In this document: positions 12,024-24,867 of the stretch, piece by piece
Numbering within the stretch: position 1 is the stretch's first letter
How the letters are laid out: the number at the start of each line of letters is the position of its first letter
Assembly: GCF_008831285.2 (NCBI RefSeq)
Contig: NC_045142.1
Location: 13,530,716-13,594,715, forward strand
DNA: 64,000 nucleotides
Direction: 5' to 3'
Origin: Nymphaea colorata
Taxonomy: Eukaryota; Streptophyta; Magnoliopsida; Nymphaeales; Nymphaeaceae
Made by a program: the position numbers and the translations under genes
The notes under the pieces: model-generated
Databases searched by the model: none
What the model saw: only the letters and a program-made list of their open reading frames with translations
Told to the model about the DNA's origin: nothing

Positions 12024-12839
12024 GTCTCTGATCCTAACTCACATAGGCCTCGAAGCAACTCTAAACCGAAAGGCAAAAGGGAAGGACAAATGTTTCATTA
12101 TTTCAGCCTCTCACTCAAGTGGTGGAACCACTTCAATTAATCCAAAAAGGTTTAAAGGGGTTTGAGCATGGGGGTGGACTACATAGGATTTTGGCTACAA
12201 CTTTTTTTGAAAAAAAAAATTTGTTGCATGTTATATTCTGGAAGAAAGCACCAGTGGTAGAACTAGAAATTTTGAGCTTAAGAACAATAATTTTAAAATG
12301 TATATCATTAGGGGCCAGAAATGAAAACTGATGACCATATATTTTAACCCACCATCGCGAAAATAAAGAAAATTTGTGGTTGGTGTAGGCAATTCCGAAC
12401 AGCAGCCCATATTCTTTTATTTTCATTCATAAAGGGGTGTGTGTGTCCATATATATATATATATATATATATATCACGATAGTTATATGTCCAAAAAGAA
12501 AACTTTTATATATTCTTCAGTGACGTTCATGACCTAAAGATGATGACGGTTCTCATGTAACCAAAACAGCCACTGACAACCATAAAATAATGCTCGTCCA
12601 TTGCATGTTCACCTCGGCCCTTGCATTTCAACATCAATTTATGTGAATATTAGTGATAATAGGGTATACATTAATAAATAAAAAACATATAAAAATAGGA
12701 TCGACATTCACAATAAACAAACATCGAAATAAATTGCTACTTCACTATACTATATTAATAACAATGTCACTAACAATTTATAAACAAAACCACAATCACT
12801 ATACACAATGTCAACTTAAAAAAAATAATTTTAAAACTT
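12024..12839. other. Intergenic or transposon-flank DNA, nothing coding recognised
   Basis: AT-rich, with an (AT)n run at about 12450-12472. It may hold the left end of the Harbinger relic that follows, but I found no terminal repeat. Confidence 0.45.
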
Positions 12840-13107
12840 CAAATTACTTACTATTACACCAATCATGCTGCATATCATTTGTTATTGCATCTCTAAGCAC
12901 ATTATTGCTTCCTCAAACTTGTGTTTGTGGTGAACATTCATCATCTTTTTCAAATTGTGCGAGTCGATTATCAATAAGTTCTTCAAATTGTAGTGCATTT
13001 GGATTATTTTCTATTATGAAGTTATGAAGAAGAGGGGCGGAGCTAGGATTTTTGTTAGGGGTGGGCCAAACGCTCTAACGAAATATATTATATTACATTA
13101 TATTATA

Positions 13108-13210
<103 letters not shown>

Positions 13211-14269
13211 ACTGTTTGTAACATTAGCACAAAGCGCGATCTGTTCTTAGTAGATAAGGTGCTCTAATTCTGTTACAGTGATGTAAGTGTGAACATTGAG
13301 CATAAAATGGACTTACAAATATTGCAACTCAAAATATAACAAACAAAATACATTTATAAACTCAAAAACCTAAAAAATAAATGTTACTTACCTAAAACAA
13401 ACAGTTTTATATTCTTTCCATGTAACACAATCAGTTTTTGCCTCCATTTTTTATTGAAAATAGTTACATATCATCATTCATTCACATGCACAAAGGAACA
13501 TGAAATTTAAACACGAAAACCCTGAAATTTAAAATAGACAATAAGATTTAAATATATCGAAGTAATCGAACTCGAAACATATCGAAAAACTAAAGGAACC
13601 AGAGTCCTATATGTTCAACAGATCAGATCTAGAGGATGCAAGATTGCATTCTACAGACATTTTCTTCATTACCAGCAGACTATCAACTATGTCGGGGTTT
13701 CTTCTCTTGAATCATATGAATTAAAGCTTTAAGAGTGCGCCAAAACAAGGTTGAATTAGCAATTAGGTTTATTAACTATAACATGCACCTTTTTTCCAAA
13801 ATCAAAGCGGGGTTAAGGCCCCTTCCAGCGCTCCTTTATTCAGCCTCTGGATAACACTCCTAAACAACTTAATTAGTTTTATGACATGATAAAAATAATT
13901 TTTGCTTACAAAAGTGTGGGAGGCAGGTTATTAAGGTTCTTTATGAAAATCAGGTGTTCTCAAAACCGAGTTTTAGTATACCCAGTTTTAATGTTATCTG
14001 AATGCACATGAAATGATTAGTTGAAGGCAAAACTAGGTTTTGCTTCCAAAACCTGGTTTTAAATTATGGTCAAAAGTCATTCAATTACTATAAGAGTTAA
14101 GAACCCATCCGTCCTGGTATGATGATTGCATACATGAATATCTTAATTGTATATACCCAAATAAAACTAAAAATGAACAGAGAAATAGATCAAAACAAGC
14201 AAAACAATTTTATCCGCAACAATGACAAAAAGCGAGTAGGCAACAAGGCATTACCCAGTTTTGCTTACT

Positions 14270-14830
14270 CTCTGCGCTGTGGGCCAGGGAGGGAGGGAGC
14301 GAGCGATAGAGAGACAACAGGTGCAAGCAAAAGAGAGGGTGGGGCCAGCAATGGCCTGCGTGTGGACCAGGGATGCAGAGACAGGGCAAGGGAGAGACGG
14401 GGCAGGGGCTGGCTCTCGCTGTGGTTCAAAGAGGAAGGGAGCGAGCAAGGGAGACTCATAAAGGACCCGAGAGAGAGGGGCGGCCGGCGAGGGTGGGTAG
14501 GGCCAGAGAGAGGGCTCGAGAGAGAGGGTACGGCGAGACGAGAGGGCTAGAGAGAAAGGGCGCGAGAGAGAGGGTACGGTGAGAGGAGAGGGCTAGAGAG
14601 AAAGGGCGCGAGGGAGAGGCTGGGGCGAGACGAGAGGGCTAGAGAGAAAGGGCGCAAGGGAGAGGGTAGGGCGAGATGAGAGGGAGAGGGTAGGGCGAGA
14701 CGAGAGGGCTAGAGAGAAAGGGCCCGAGGGAGAGGGTAGGGCGAGACGAGAGGGAGAGGATAGGGCCAAAGAGAGAGGATAGGGCCAGAGAGAGGGTAGG
14801 GCCAGGCAAGAGAGAGGGTCAGGCCAAACT
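14270..14830. repeat. Purine-rich minisatellite region, 46-bp unit in 14500-14760
   Basis: The + strand is almost all G and A. GGCTAGAGAGAAAGGGC recurs at about 14545, 14591, 14637 and 14707, giving a 46-bp period with one 70-bp interval. GAGGGTAGGGCGAGA words fill the spacing. Open frames over it on both strands are low-complexity by-products of the repeat, not genes. Confidence 0.85.
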
Positions 14831-16543
14831 AACACTTTTTTATTTTTTAAATGTAATTTTTTTTTTTGCCATGGGCTGGGGTAGGGCCATGGCCCCGGCC
14901 CTCCCCTCCCTCCACCACTGATGAAGAATACAAGCTGTACAATTTTGACTTGGGTGTCAACTGGATATTGCACATGATTTTAAAAATTGGAAATATTCCC
15001 TTCAACAAAGCAAATATTCGTTCTAGTGTAGTATATAAAGATGAATGTCTATAGTTGAATAATTTATAATTATTTTGGATTGGTCATGCACCAAAGTCGT
15101 TGTATTCAGATAAATGATAATGATATTGATGATAAAGAGTAAAAAAACCTACAGTATTAGCATATTCAACTTCAGCCAGATAATATTTTCCTACAAAAGT
15201 AAAGTTATTTTTAATTATTATAAATGACAGATTATAAATCATATGACTTATTTAAGGTTCAAACCTCACTGAGGTGCCTGTAAAGGATTATGTCCATCAT
15301 ACAATGCACCATATAACAATTTTGCATTTGTTGCACTTCCTTTTCAACCAGCACGGATATAATGGAACACATATCGAAGCCCACAATAGCAAGAACATTT
15401 TGTGATAGAAAAGTCTTTTTGTTTCTCCAATGACATTAAATCTCTATTCTAACATTAAATCTCTATTCTAACGTATATAGGAATATGGGTCCCATCTATT
15501 GCTTCCAAACAATTCTATCATTAAAAAACATTAATTATATAAAAAGACATTATTTAGCAAATTAAACATTGCATGTTTAATTGCCTTAAAATATGGGTAA
15601 AAACATGGTTCTCCTCCTCTAATCTTTAGAGGGCCTCATATATTCATGGACAATGAAAACTAATTTTGGTAAAATTAAGTTTAAGCATTTGCTGGCTATT
15701 TCTACTCAATGTTGAAAATCATGTTGAATTCTTTGATTTCATAAATGATGCTCCATAATTAGCAAAAATATAACAAGTTATTCTTCGTCTGATATATGAC
15801 ATAAATCACTTATTAATCCTCTAACTTGAAATATCTCACACAATCTTATGTAAGTTTCATGTTTTATTCGCAAAAGATCGTAAGAGTTATGTGGGTAACC
15901 ATAAATACAATCATAGACAAATCGTCGACCAATATTTCTCCTATGATGGACAATGATGCTATGTTGTAGTTGTCTCATGCAAATAAGTACAATAACTATT
16001 GTCGCTTGAAAAATAATCATTTCTTGCACACAAGTTCTCATTCCTACTAATTACATATGAGAAATCAATAATAAATGATCCATAAACTTAGTAAATAAAC
16101 AAAATATTACTATAAAGTCAACTTACATAAAAGATGTTAATCATAACATAAATTAATATACATAAGATAAAAGGAAAACATATTAACTCAATTTACATAA
16201 ACCAATATACTAAAAAAACTAGCATAAATATCATAACACAATTACTCACTCTACATGATTAATAGAAATTATACCTAAAAGTGCATAAAACAAATAATAT
16301 GGAATCAAAAAATGAAATATCAAACTAACAAAATTAACTTTAGCATGTGTAATAAAAAAATAAACGTACCTAATATCCTCTAATTTTTGCAATGCAACCA
16401 CTCAGTCTTCAACTATGGTTGACCACGAAAGAATGTGGTTGCTTGTTGTGAATCTGACAAAAATAAAATAGCTTTCATAAAAGTATATGAAACAATTCCA
16501 CCATTTCTAAATAACTCAGATACAATGCCACTAGCTTGTTTTG

Positions 16544-17160
16544 TCAAACGATATAGAGTATCAACATTAAAAGCTTGTACTTGTTAATTAGACTACTTAT
16601 CACATCACAGATCGAAGCATCTCGTGATGACTTTCTCTTCCTACATGTTCTCATTGATGATGAAGGTTGGTCGCCTAATGAGTTACTGGTAGAATCGTCA
16701 AAGTTATTTGCTTGAGATACTTCCTCATCTAATGGAATAATAGGTGGAACTTCTGTTGATAGTATTAGTATATTTGAATATGCATTTCTATGATTAACCA
16801 TAACAGTACATTTACCCCATATTTTTGGGGCATACTCATAAAATTTTCATGTAGATGGCCTTTTGTACTTCTTTCTATCTGCTTATCTTTTTACATAGTC
16901 ACCCCACATATTATTGTGAGCTAAGACCACCTTATTGTCTTCATAGCATCCAAATCCACTAACACATTTCACTCATAACAGTTATATTTGGTCTAGCACA
17001 CTTTAATTTGTTTTTTATTTTTTCTACCATATATTCCTCACCATATTTTCTTATCATCGATCTCTCAACTTCCTTCATGACTACATCTCCCTCCATTAAT
17101 TTTTACATTGAGAATATGAGATTGTTCTAATAAGCAATCAAATTAAAATTGTTCTTGCTC
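16544..17160 (-). pseudogene. Harbinger-associated Myb/trihelix-like ORF1, decayed
   Basis: The minus-strand translation resembles the plant Myb_DNA-bind_3 accessory protein of PIF/Harbinger elements. There is a WSDEQ-like start near 17135. After many stops comes a block reading VSGFGCYEDNKVVLAHNNMW (about 16900-16970), then a KKYKRPST segment and a KFYEYAPKIWGK segment. An open C-terminal stretch (16801-16544) has a serine-rich linker and a basic RKRKSS motif. This protein normally binds the element ends and recruits the transposase. The adjacent decayed transposase on the same strand supports the reading. Confidence 0.65.
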
Positions 17161-17170
17161 ATCACTCCAC

Positions 17171-17895
17171 ACTAGTCTTTTTGTCTTTTTCAATTGTACT
17201 TTTATTGTCTCCCATTACTATATAAATTTAATATTGCATGTATTAGAAAAATAAGTATATCACCTCAAACACAACAAGTTACCATCATCAATAAAACGAA
17301 CATACAAAAAAATATAGACAATGCATTTGTGAAATTGTCTATTATAAGATATGCATATAACATAGATAGCTTGAAAATCCTTTATACACAAAGTCAACTA
17401 TAAAAGTGCAAATTAATATAAGTAAAAGAAAGGGAAAAATGAGTGCCAAAAGTTGAAATTTGGACTTGCTTAGCACTAGAAGAAGAAAAAATAGCAAGCA
17501 AATAAAAGATTCCAACTTACACTAGTATATAAAAGCCCGTGGCCCTTTTCTTGGCCCGAGCTGGACCTGATGCCTACACTTTCTCACCAAGGATGCCTCT
17601 TCTTCTATATACGTAACTTAGATGTTGACCTAGTAAGAGGGTCATTGTAGATTTTTTTAACCCCTTATATACGTAACTTGGGTGCTTATTACAGTAGGCT
17701 TCAACAGAGGCCTAAGCTATTGTCCCTGAGTTTGATCCTACTGCCTTCTAAAATATGCATGACACCAACTCAACAGGTGCTTTAGTCAAGATATGCATTG
17801 GTGCTTGCTTGTGTACATTGGATGTTCAATTCCTTATTTTAGCCTATTACATTGGTGCGTTAAGCCTAAATCCTGCCTTTTCCATTCTTTTAAAG
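17171..17895. other. AT-rich DNA beyond the Harbinger relic, no gene seen
   Basis: No domain or element end was identified. The duplicated words TTATATACGTAACTT / CTATATACGTAACTT occur near 17605 and 17665. Confidence 0.45.
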
Positions 17896-17903
17896 GGAGT
17901 AGG

Positions 17904-18296
17904 TAGGGATGTCAACAATCAGATTTGAATAAGCTATATCCTTCACCGTATCTGTTTTTCCGAATATTTGTATATTCAGATTCACATTTGGATTTGAATA
18001 CAAACATAGGAAAGTCATATCTGAATCTGGAATTCGATTTCACAATCTAAATGTGACCCGAATCTGATTGGCCATTTTTAAAAATGCAAGAGTATTAGAT
18101 ATAGGATCTTTGTTTCAAAATAAATCTGATCCGAATCCAATTGGGTGTTTATGTATGATCCGATCCGATGTTATTTATTAAATTCGAATATAATTCGATT
18201 TCTTAAATATCAGATATTAAAGGTTTTTGTCATATTTGATTTTTCAAAACAATTTAGTCAGGTGTTTGATCTAAATTGGATACACTGATATCCTTA
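17904..18296. mobile_element. 'TAGGGATGTCAA' short hAT-like element with 8-bp target duplication
   Basis: The 393-bp element has left end TAGGGATGTCAACAATCAG and reverse-complemented right end TAAGGATATCAGTGTATCC. It is flanked by GGAGTAGG (17896-17903) and GGAGCAGG (18297-18304). The interior is a degenerate array of GAATCCGAATCTGAAT-like palindromic words. Similar sequence occurs at 9170-9496 and 34040-34366. Confidence 0.7.
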
Positions 18297-18301
18297 GGAG
18301 C

Positions 18302-18513
18302 AGGGGCAAAGATAAAGGGGGTTGGCAGGGGCCATGGCACCCCCACTTTTGTTTTGAAAAAAAAAAAATTTACAGATTAAAATATTAAAAAATGTGTTTG
18401 GACCATAGAACTTTTGAAAAGTAGATGTTGGCCCTAATAAAAAAAAATTCAAAAAATTATGTTTACTATGTCATGTAACCGGTTTCCACAAAAAAAAATC
18501 CTAACTCCGCCCT
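18302..18513. mobile_element. 'AGGGGC' short element, butted against the previous one
   Basis: It starts AGGGGCAAAG, carries the GGCCATGGCACCCCCAC motif followed by an A/T-rich core, and ends CTAACTCCGCCCT, the inverted counterpart of the AGGGCGGAGTTAG end. It starts within the right target copy of the 17904-18296 element. Confidence 0.5.
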
Positions 18514-19967
18514 CGATGAAGATGTTGGCAACATGGTAAGGCTCAGGCGACAACATTTCGAACCTTCACACCTTCCTAGAAAGCGATTAGTGAGTATAGT
18601 GTTGCCCTTACCATTGGCTCGCCTGACACTCATATAGGTTTGCATGGGCCCTAGCCCCACCTCATTTTTTTAAAAAATTTACATGTTACTTTAAAAAAAT
18701 TCATATAAATTTTAATTTTGAGAAATGATATTTCAACCTTAATTAAAATTTAAAAACTTTAGTGCTAGTTCTGTCCTTCCCACCACATCATTGACATTGC
18801 TGTCACCCTTGTCCAGACTAGGCAGTTTCACCCCCACCTTAGCTGTCCAAAGGGGACAACCTGTCCTTGCCATCAGAGGAGCGAGCCATTTTTTTATTTT
18901 CTCTAAATTGAATTAAAGGGATAATTTCATCATCTAGATAAAATTTTTAATATTTGTCGAATACAGATTGTTTGGAGAAATAGGAGGAAACTAGAGAACT
19001 TCTGTGATGTTTCCAAATAAGCAGGCGGTGATAGTCGATCGCTCATTTGTCGAGCTGCGATTTACAATTTCTTAGAATTAAAAAAAAAAATAAAATTGTT
19101 TAAAGATGAGATGCATCTATTAGCGACAGCTAAACGCAGGACTGACGATTACGAGCCTGTCAACAAGGCTTTCTTCCTTTTCTTAGAAAAGATTGAAAAA
19201 AAAAAAAGACTGAAGATAAAAAGTTGAATTTGCACCAAAAAAAAAAAGAATCAAGAATATGCTAGAAGAAAATATCTAACATAATAATAGATGTCAAAGA
19301 TGAGCATAAAGCCAGGTGGCCTCGATCCCGACTTTTTGGAAAGCGCGTATCGCATCTTCGAGCTGCATAAACTGCGACGCAGGGTGCACCTCAGGGGTGC
19401 GAATACGACGGCCGAAACCGATACAACTTGGATCGTAGAAGCACCTCCAGCCGTAGATGCCAGCGCCATTCCAGTCTAACATGACGTAGAAAATGGAGAT
19501 TGTGCTTTTATAATGGTTCTAACCAGATCCAAGCTTCAATGATGTCATCAAAACCCCATTTTTTACGGACAAAAAGTCTCAAAGTGTCAATCATTCCATT
19601 TATACTTTAGAAGGTGTCTTTGGCTTCTCCACGGGGGAAATGAATGTACTCTTTGTAGACGATCAGACTCGTCAGATTCAACCTTCCAACATTTTTTCTG
19701 CAACTTCACCGTTGCCACGCCTTATCAGTTATCGGCAATAAATGGGTGGCGATTCTGGCAGGCATGTGGATGTGATGCCGTAAAAGGAGAAAAAATAACC
19801 GACGAAGGAAGGACGTTGACGATGCTGAGGTAGATTGCGGGGTCTCATTCAGCTCCTTCATCGGTTCTTGGACGGTTTCTGGGGAGGGAGACGAGAAGGG
19901 GTTCTGCCTCTCCGTCTCCGGTTCCTTTCGTTAGTCGCGGAAGGCAGGAGAGAGAGAGAGAGAGATC
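18514..19967. other. Intergenic and upstream region of the PLC gene; one more short-element relic
   Basis: The segment 18610-18780 repeats the core of the 11838 element (GGGCCCTAGCCCCACCTCAT, then T/A runs). The segment 19290-19490 is an isolated GC-rich patch open on both strands (about 62 codons each). I recognise no protein in it. No TATA box for PLC could be chosen. Confidence 0.4.
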
Positions 19968-20131
19968 ATCCTCTTGATTGCGAAGGAAGGAATATAATAT
20001 TATCTGTCCAACGACGAAAAGCAGCGTCGGCAAGATAGTGAGGGGAACGATCCTCTTTATTGTGAAGAAAGGAATGTAACATTGCCCCGTGCAACGATGA
20101 AACGCCGCGTCAGCAAGTGAGAGAGAGAGAG
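19968..20131. repeat. 82-bp tandem duplication upstream of the PLC gene
   Basis: Copy A (19968-20049) begins ATCCTCTTGATTGCGAAGGA; copy B (20050-20131) begins ATCCTCTTTATTGTGAAGAA. Both contain an AACGAYGAAA motif and a GCGTCRGCAAG motif. GA runs lie just before copy A and from the end of copy B. The location suggests promoter or leader DNA of PLC, but function is not shown. Confidence 0.7.
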
Positions 20132-20317
20132 AGAGAGAGAGGTAATGGTGGAGGTGGTCTGATTGGAGATAGTTAAGAAGGAGACTCCGGATAAAGTCTT
20201 AAACGATCGCCACCAATCTGACAGATACGCGTCTCTGCTCTCCTTTGGCTGAGAGTATCTGTCCATCTCCTTCGCAGTGTCTACTCGTCCTTACGGTCCT
20301 TCAGGGCAGGAAGGCAG

Positions 20318-20320
20318 GGA

Positions 20321-20354
<34 letters not shown>
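20318..20354. repeat. (GA)n tract just upstream of the PLC start codon
   Basis: A GA run with one interruption (GACAGA) ends 26 bp before ATG 20381. This is the same arrangement as in the HS1-like gene, with GA on the sense strand of the leader. Confidence 0.9.
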
Positions 20355-20355
<1 letters not shown>

Positions 20356-20380
20356 GAGGAGGAGGGGGTGCTGAAGAAGA

Positions 20381-23300
20381 ATGGGGAGTTACAGGATGTG
20401 CGGGTGTTTCACGAGGAAGTTCAGCGCAGGGGAGGTGCGACCACCGGACGAGGTCAAGGATCTGTTCAATCGCTACGCTGATGCCGGCGCAAACGCGATG
20501 ACCGCTGAAGGCCTCCGGCGGTTCCTGGTGGAGGTCCAGAAGGAAGAGGAGGCGGAAGGGAAAACGAAAGCTGGGACGATCATCGACCAGATCCAACAAC
20601 AGAGAAAGTGGCCGCTGCCCAAGTCGCGTCACCCCCATCTTTCCTTAGATGAATTCTACCACTTTCTTTTCTCCCCCGATCTCAACCCCCCTCTGAAAAC
20701 TGAGGTATATACACAGGTCTCCCATGTCCTCCTTTCTTCTTTTTCTTCCCAATCGTTTGACTCTTTAAAATTTCCCTTCTCTTGATTAAATATTTCGTAT
20801 GCTTCACGTTCGGAACTCAAGAATCTCAGTGAACCATAGACATTAAACATCACTATCCTTATAGATGGTTCATTACCTTGCTCCAAATCATTCTGCAATG
20901 TTAGTTTTTTCTTTGATGTGTCACCCTGAACTACTTAGGGATATCATGCTCAGTGGATTAGAAGGCCAATTCTGACCATATTTCCGTTTAGCTGATTTTC
21001 TTACATTGATATTATATTTTGCAAGTCCAGAAAAGTAATCACTGTCATTGACCATATACTATGGAATGCTGATGCTCTTTGTTTTATGCTGCTTTTCAGG
21101 TTCATCATGACATGACTGCTCCCTTGTCTCACTATTACATATTCACTGGTCATAATTCCTATTTGACTGGAAACCAGTTAAATAGTGAGTGTAGTGATCG
21201 TCCCATTATAGAAGCATTGAAGCGAGGTGTACGAGTGATTGAACTAGATCTGTGGCCTAATTCCAAGAAAGACAACATCCTTGTTCTTCACGGAAGGTCT
21301 GGAGCTGTTTTGATATGCTTTTACGATCCTTCTCTGTTAATTTTCTTTCAATCAGGGTAGAGGTATAAAACTATCCCTTGCAAAAGATTGTTTCTGTTGA
21401 AAATGCTGTTTGGATTCTGAGTCGGTGGTATAGACATCAAGGATAAAGTTAACAAGTCAATGGTAAAAATATTTATGCTTTCCATTTTCCTGTAATTTGT
21501 TTCATGTTGGCGTTAGGGGAGCTGTTCTTTTTTATCGTCATTGGCTGCCCAAAATTAGCTCGTGAAGGCACAAAAAATAGTATAACAGCTCATGTATGAT
21601 GTTTCTTTTAATTATAAAGTATGCGCTTCTTGAAACAAAGTTGGAGACTTGAGGTCCAATTTTCAATATAGTGCCAAACCTTTTTCTTCTTTTTCGTGAT
21701 TCCTGAGTTGTGAAGAAGCAATTTTGTAACAGACATGTAAACAAATAAATGAGTGTAATGTCATTTTACTGATTTTTCGATCTGTCGAAAAGTCATGTTT
21801 TGAGCTGATGTTTCAACAAATAAATCAGGGTGTAATAGTACACTTTATTCCAACAATATACAAAATCCTTATGGTATGTAAAGAATTATTCTTTTGTCCT
21901 CCGCCTCTCCTTCTTTAACCTCTTTGTGTAATAATTTCTTATTCTAATTTCCAAAAACTCATTTTTTTCATCTTTAGAAAGACTATCTGCAACTAGATTG
22001 GATGGAAATTTGCCATATTGAGCTCCATCCAACCTGGTCCCCTTTTTCATTTTCCTCTTTTATTCTTATTGTTTCCACTAATTCCTACATACAGCTGTAG
22101 GCTGTAGGAGTATATACTGATATATGAATACACATTATTTTCTGCAGTTCTTGGTCAATCTGGATGCAAATGGGGGGAAATTAACCATGTTATCTACGCC
22201 ACCCCGTCACCTGTTTCCTTTTGTTAACTGATTATGATTGCTTGCACTAACTCCTATATATAGCGTATCCAGCAGGTAAGGGTTTGGTGTCCATGAGAAT
22301 GTGCTGCTAGCTGGCTATTTCAATCTTTAGGGGCATAGGAAGTATTTCATCAAGGGGTCTTGATTCATCTCGTTCTTTTGCCAGTCTCCCTCCTTATATC
22401 AAAGAAACTAAATTCAAGTTGGGATTATTGAGTGAATGGGGATGGGAATTACTAGACTTTTATGGTTTTTTAGATCCACTAAGTTGCTTGTTTTGCGAGG
22501 CTTTAGGTTAGTTGTGGTATGAATTTGAAGAGGATTTGGTCTTTGCTTGGCAAAGCTCAAGCTATGAAAAATCAAAGTGGCCCATCAGTAAAGTAGCAGT
22601 ATTTAAGTGAAAACAACTCGCAGCATAGTTTTATACTCAACAGCAGGTACTAGTCATGTTTTAACAAGCTCAGGTCATCCCTGTGCTAGTCAACTGACTC
22701 TGCTGAAGCTTGGCCTTCTTGCATAGATGAGTTGAGTCCAAGATCAAGCTTTGTAGTATGACCCACAGGCTGCGTGGCTGGATTAGTTAATAAATATGTG
22801 AATGCAATTTAGTATTTTTCTTGAGGTTTGTGGATATTGGCATTCTTGAAATATTTTCTATTAATTTTTCATGTGAATTAATGAATGCAAGTCAATTTCT
22901 TAGTTGGATTATTTATTCTTGTATTCAATTAAAATGATAGTGATCTCATTTTCCTCTAATCTAGGACTTTGACAACCCCAGTGGAACTTATCAAATGTCT
23001 GAAATCCATTAAGGAATATGCTTTTTCTGCTTCACCGTATCCTGTCATAGTAACCCTTGAGGACCACCTTACAGCAGACCTCCAGGCCAAAGTAGCTCAG
23101 GTGACGTTATATTTTTTGGGTCATTTTCAGGGCTGTGCTTCCTTCCATATGATGGTCTTCCCAATTTACTTAAGGCTGCTTGCTTTGTTATTTTTCTTAA
23201 ACAATTTGTTGCAGATGGTTACTGAAACATTTGGTGATATGTTATTTTACCCTGAATCTGGATCTTTACAAAAATTTCCTTCACCTGAATCCATGAAGAA

Positions 23301-24819
23301 TCGGATTCTGGTATCAACCAAGCCACCAAAAGAATATTTGGAAGCTAGCAGTTTCAAGGATAATGGATCACAATCACAAAAAGGAAAAGAGACAGATGAA
23401 GATTCTTGGGGGAAGGAGGTTCCAGATGTTAAGGAAGAAATTGAATCTGATGCTAAGGTGCTTTGCTTGATTTATTTGATTCTTTCCCCCTTTTCATTGA
23501 TCACATTTTGATGGTAGCATACTTATGTTTTCATGGACTTCCAATACAATGTCAGGAAGACGTGGATACATTTCAGCTGCATCCTGATGGGGATGATGAA
23601 TATGATGACAACAAGCTCAACCAAGGGTTGCATAAAGGTGTCTCTGAGTACAGACGCATCATTACCATTCATGCAGGGAAGTTGAAAGGAGGGATGAAAA
23701 ACTGGTTAAAAGTTGAAGAGAATGTTGTCAGGCGTCTTAGCTTAAGCGAGCAAGAACTTGCAAAAGCTATAGCCACTCACCCAGGCGACCTGGTCAGGTA
23801 AACCTTATTCAAATGTCAAATGAAGTTTCTTCAGAATAATACTCTGTTAATTCTATTTCTTGGTGTTACTCTATTCAAGGAAATGCAGCACGAAGATCTT
23901 CAATAGTTGCTTCTTATTATGTATATAATACTTGCCATTTCAAACCTTTCTTTTTGTATCAATTTTACTCAGTTTCTTGTGATTTATTACAGAAGAAAAA
24001 AAATTCCAGACTCCTTTACTGGAATTCTCTTTCAGGTGTTGCTTATATATCCTGTTATCCTTATAATTTTATTTATCTTAGGTTTACCCAGCACAATTTA
24101 CTGAGAGTATACCCAAAAGGCATTCGTGTTGACTCCTCAAACTACAATCCTCTAATTGGATGGATGTATGGAGCTCAACTAGTTGCTTTTAATATGCAGG
24201 TGAGTTTTCAACTTGCTTCCTATTGTTTTTTAACATTGGTATTTTCCTTGTACTTTTCTTTACTACCTTTGTTGATAAATAATGTGTTGACTCCTTGAAA
24301 TCTAACAAATATTTTCCCATCAACTGCTCCCTATGTTTTCTTCCTATATTACCTTGGCCTTATAACTAGAAAATGCAAATATTGAGATGATGGCATGAAC
24401 AACTCAGAGCTATACTAATTGGAGTATTTAGTGCCAGAACCATGTCACTTGCATGTAGGATGTGGTTTGGACCTGGATACAGATATAGACCAGCTTTTAG
24501 GGATTTAAGGCATATAAGAGTAGGATATGGTCATGCAAAAATGACAAACAATCTATTCATGAATTATATGGAGCTGTTAGCCTATTACAGTAATGCAAAT
24601 GCATAAGATGGATAACAATAAGAAAAACTAAACGAACTCATGTTATTCAATTAAGGGAACACACACACCCACGTAGAGGCACAATGGCAGCCTATTGCTA
24701 TACACATGCCAAGAGTCACATGGACATGCATGGACACCTGGTGGTCATGGGGGAAATAAAGTAAAGAACACAAAAAAGGAAAAAGAATGAAAACCTGGTT
24801 GTATCCAGATTTGCTTTCT

Positions 24820-24867
<48 letters not shown>

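Noticed and set aside
14119..14973. Long overlapping open frames on both strands (up to 143 codons)
   Set aside because: They lie on a G/A minisatellite and consist of Arg/Glu/Gly or Leu/Ser/Pro repeats; no real protein is indicated.
23907..24298. Open frames within the PLC gene
   Set aside because: They run through an intron and PLC exon 6 in a partly different frame; the spliced PLC model explains the exon.
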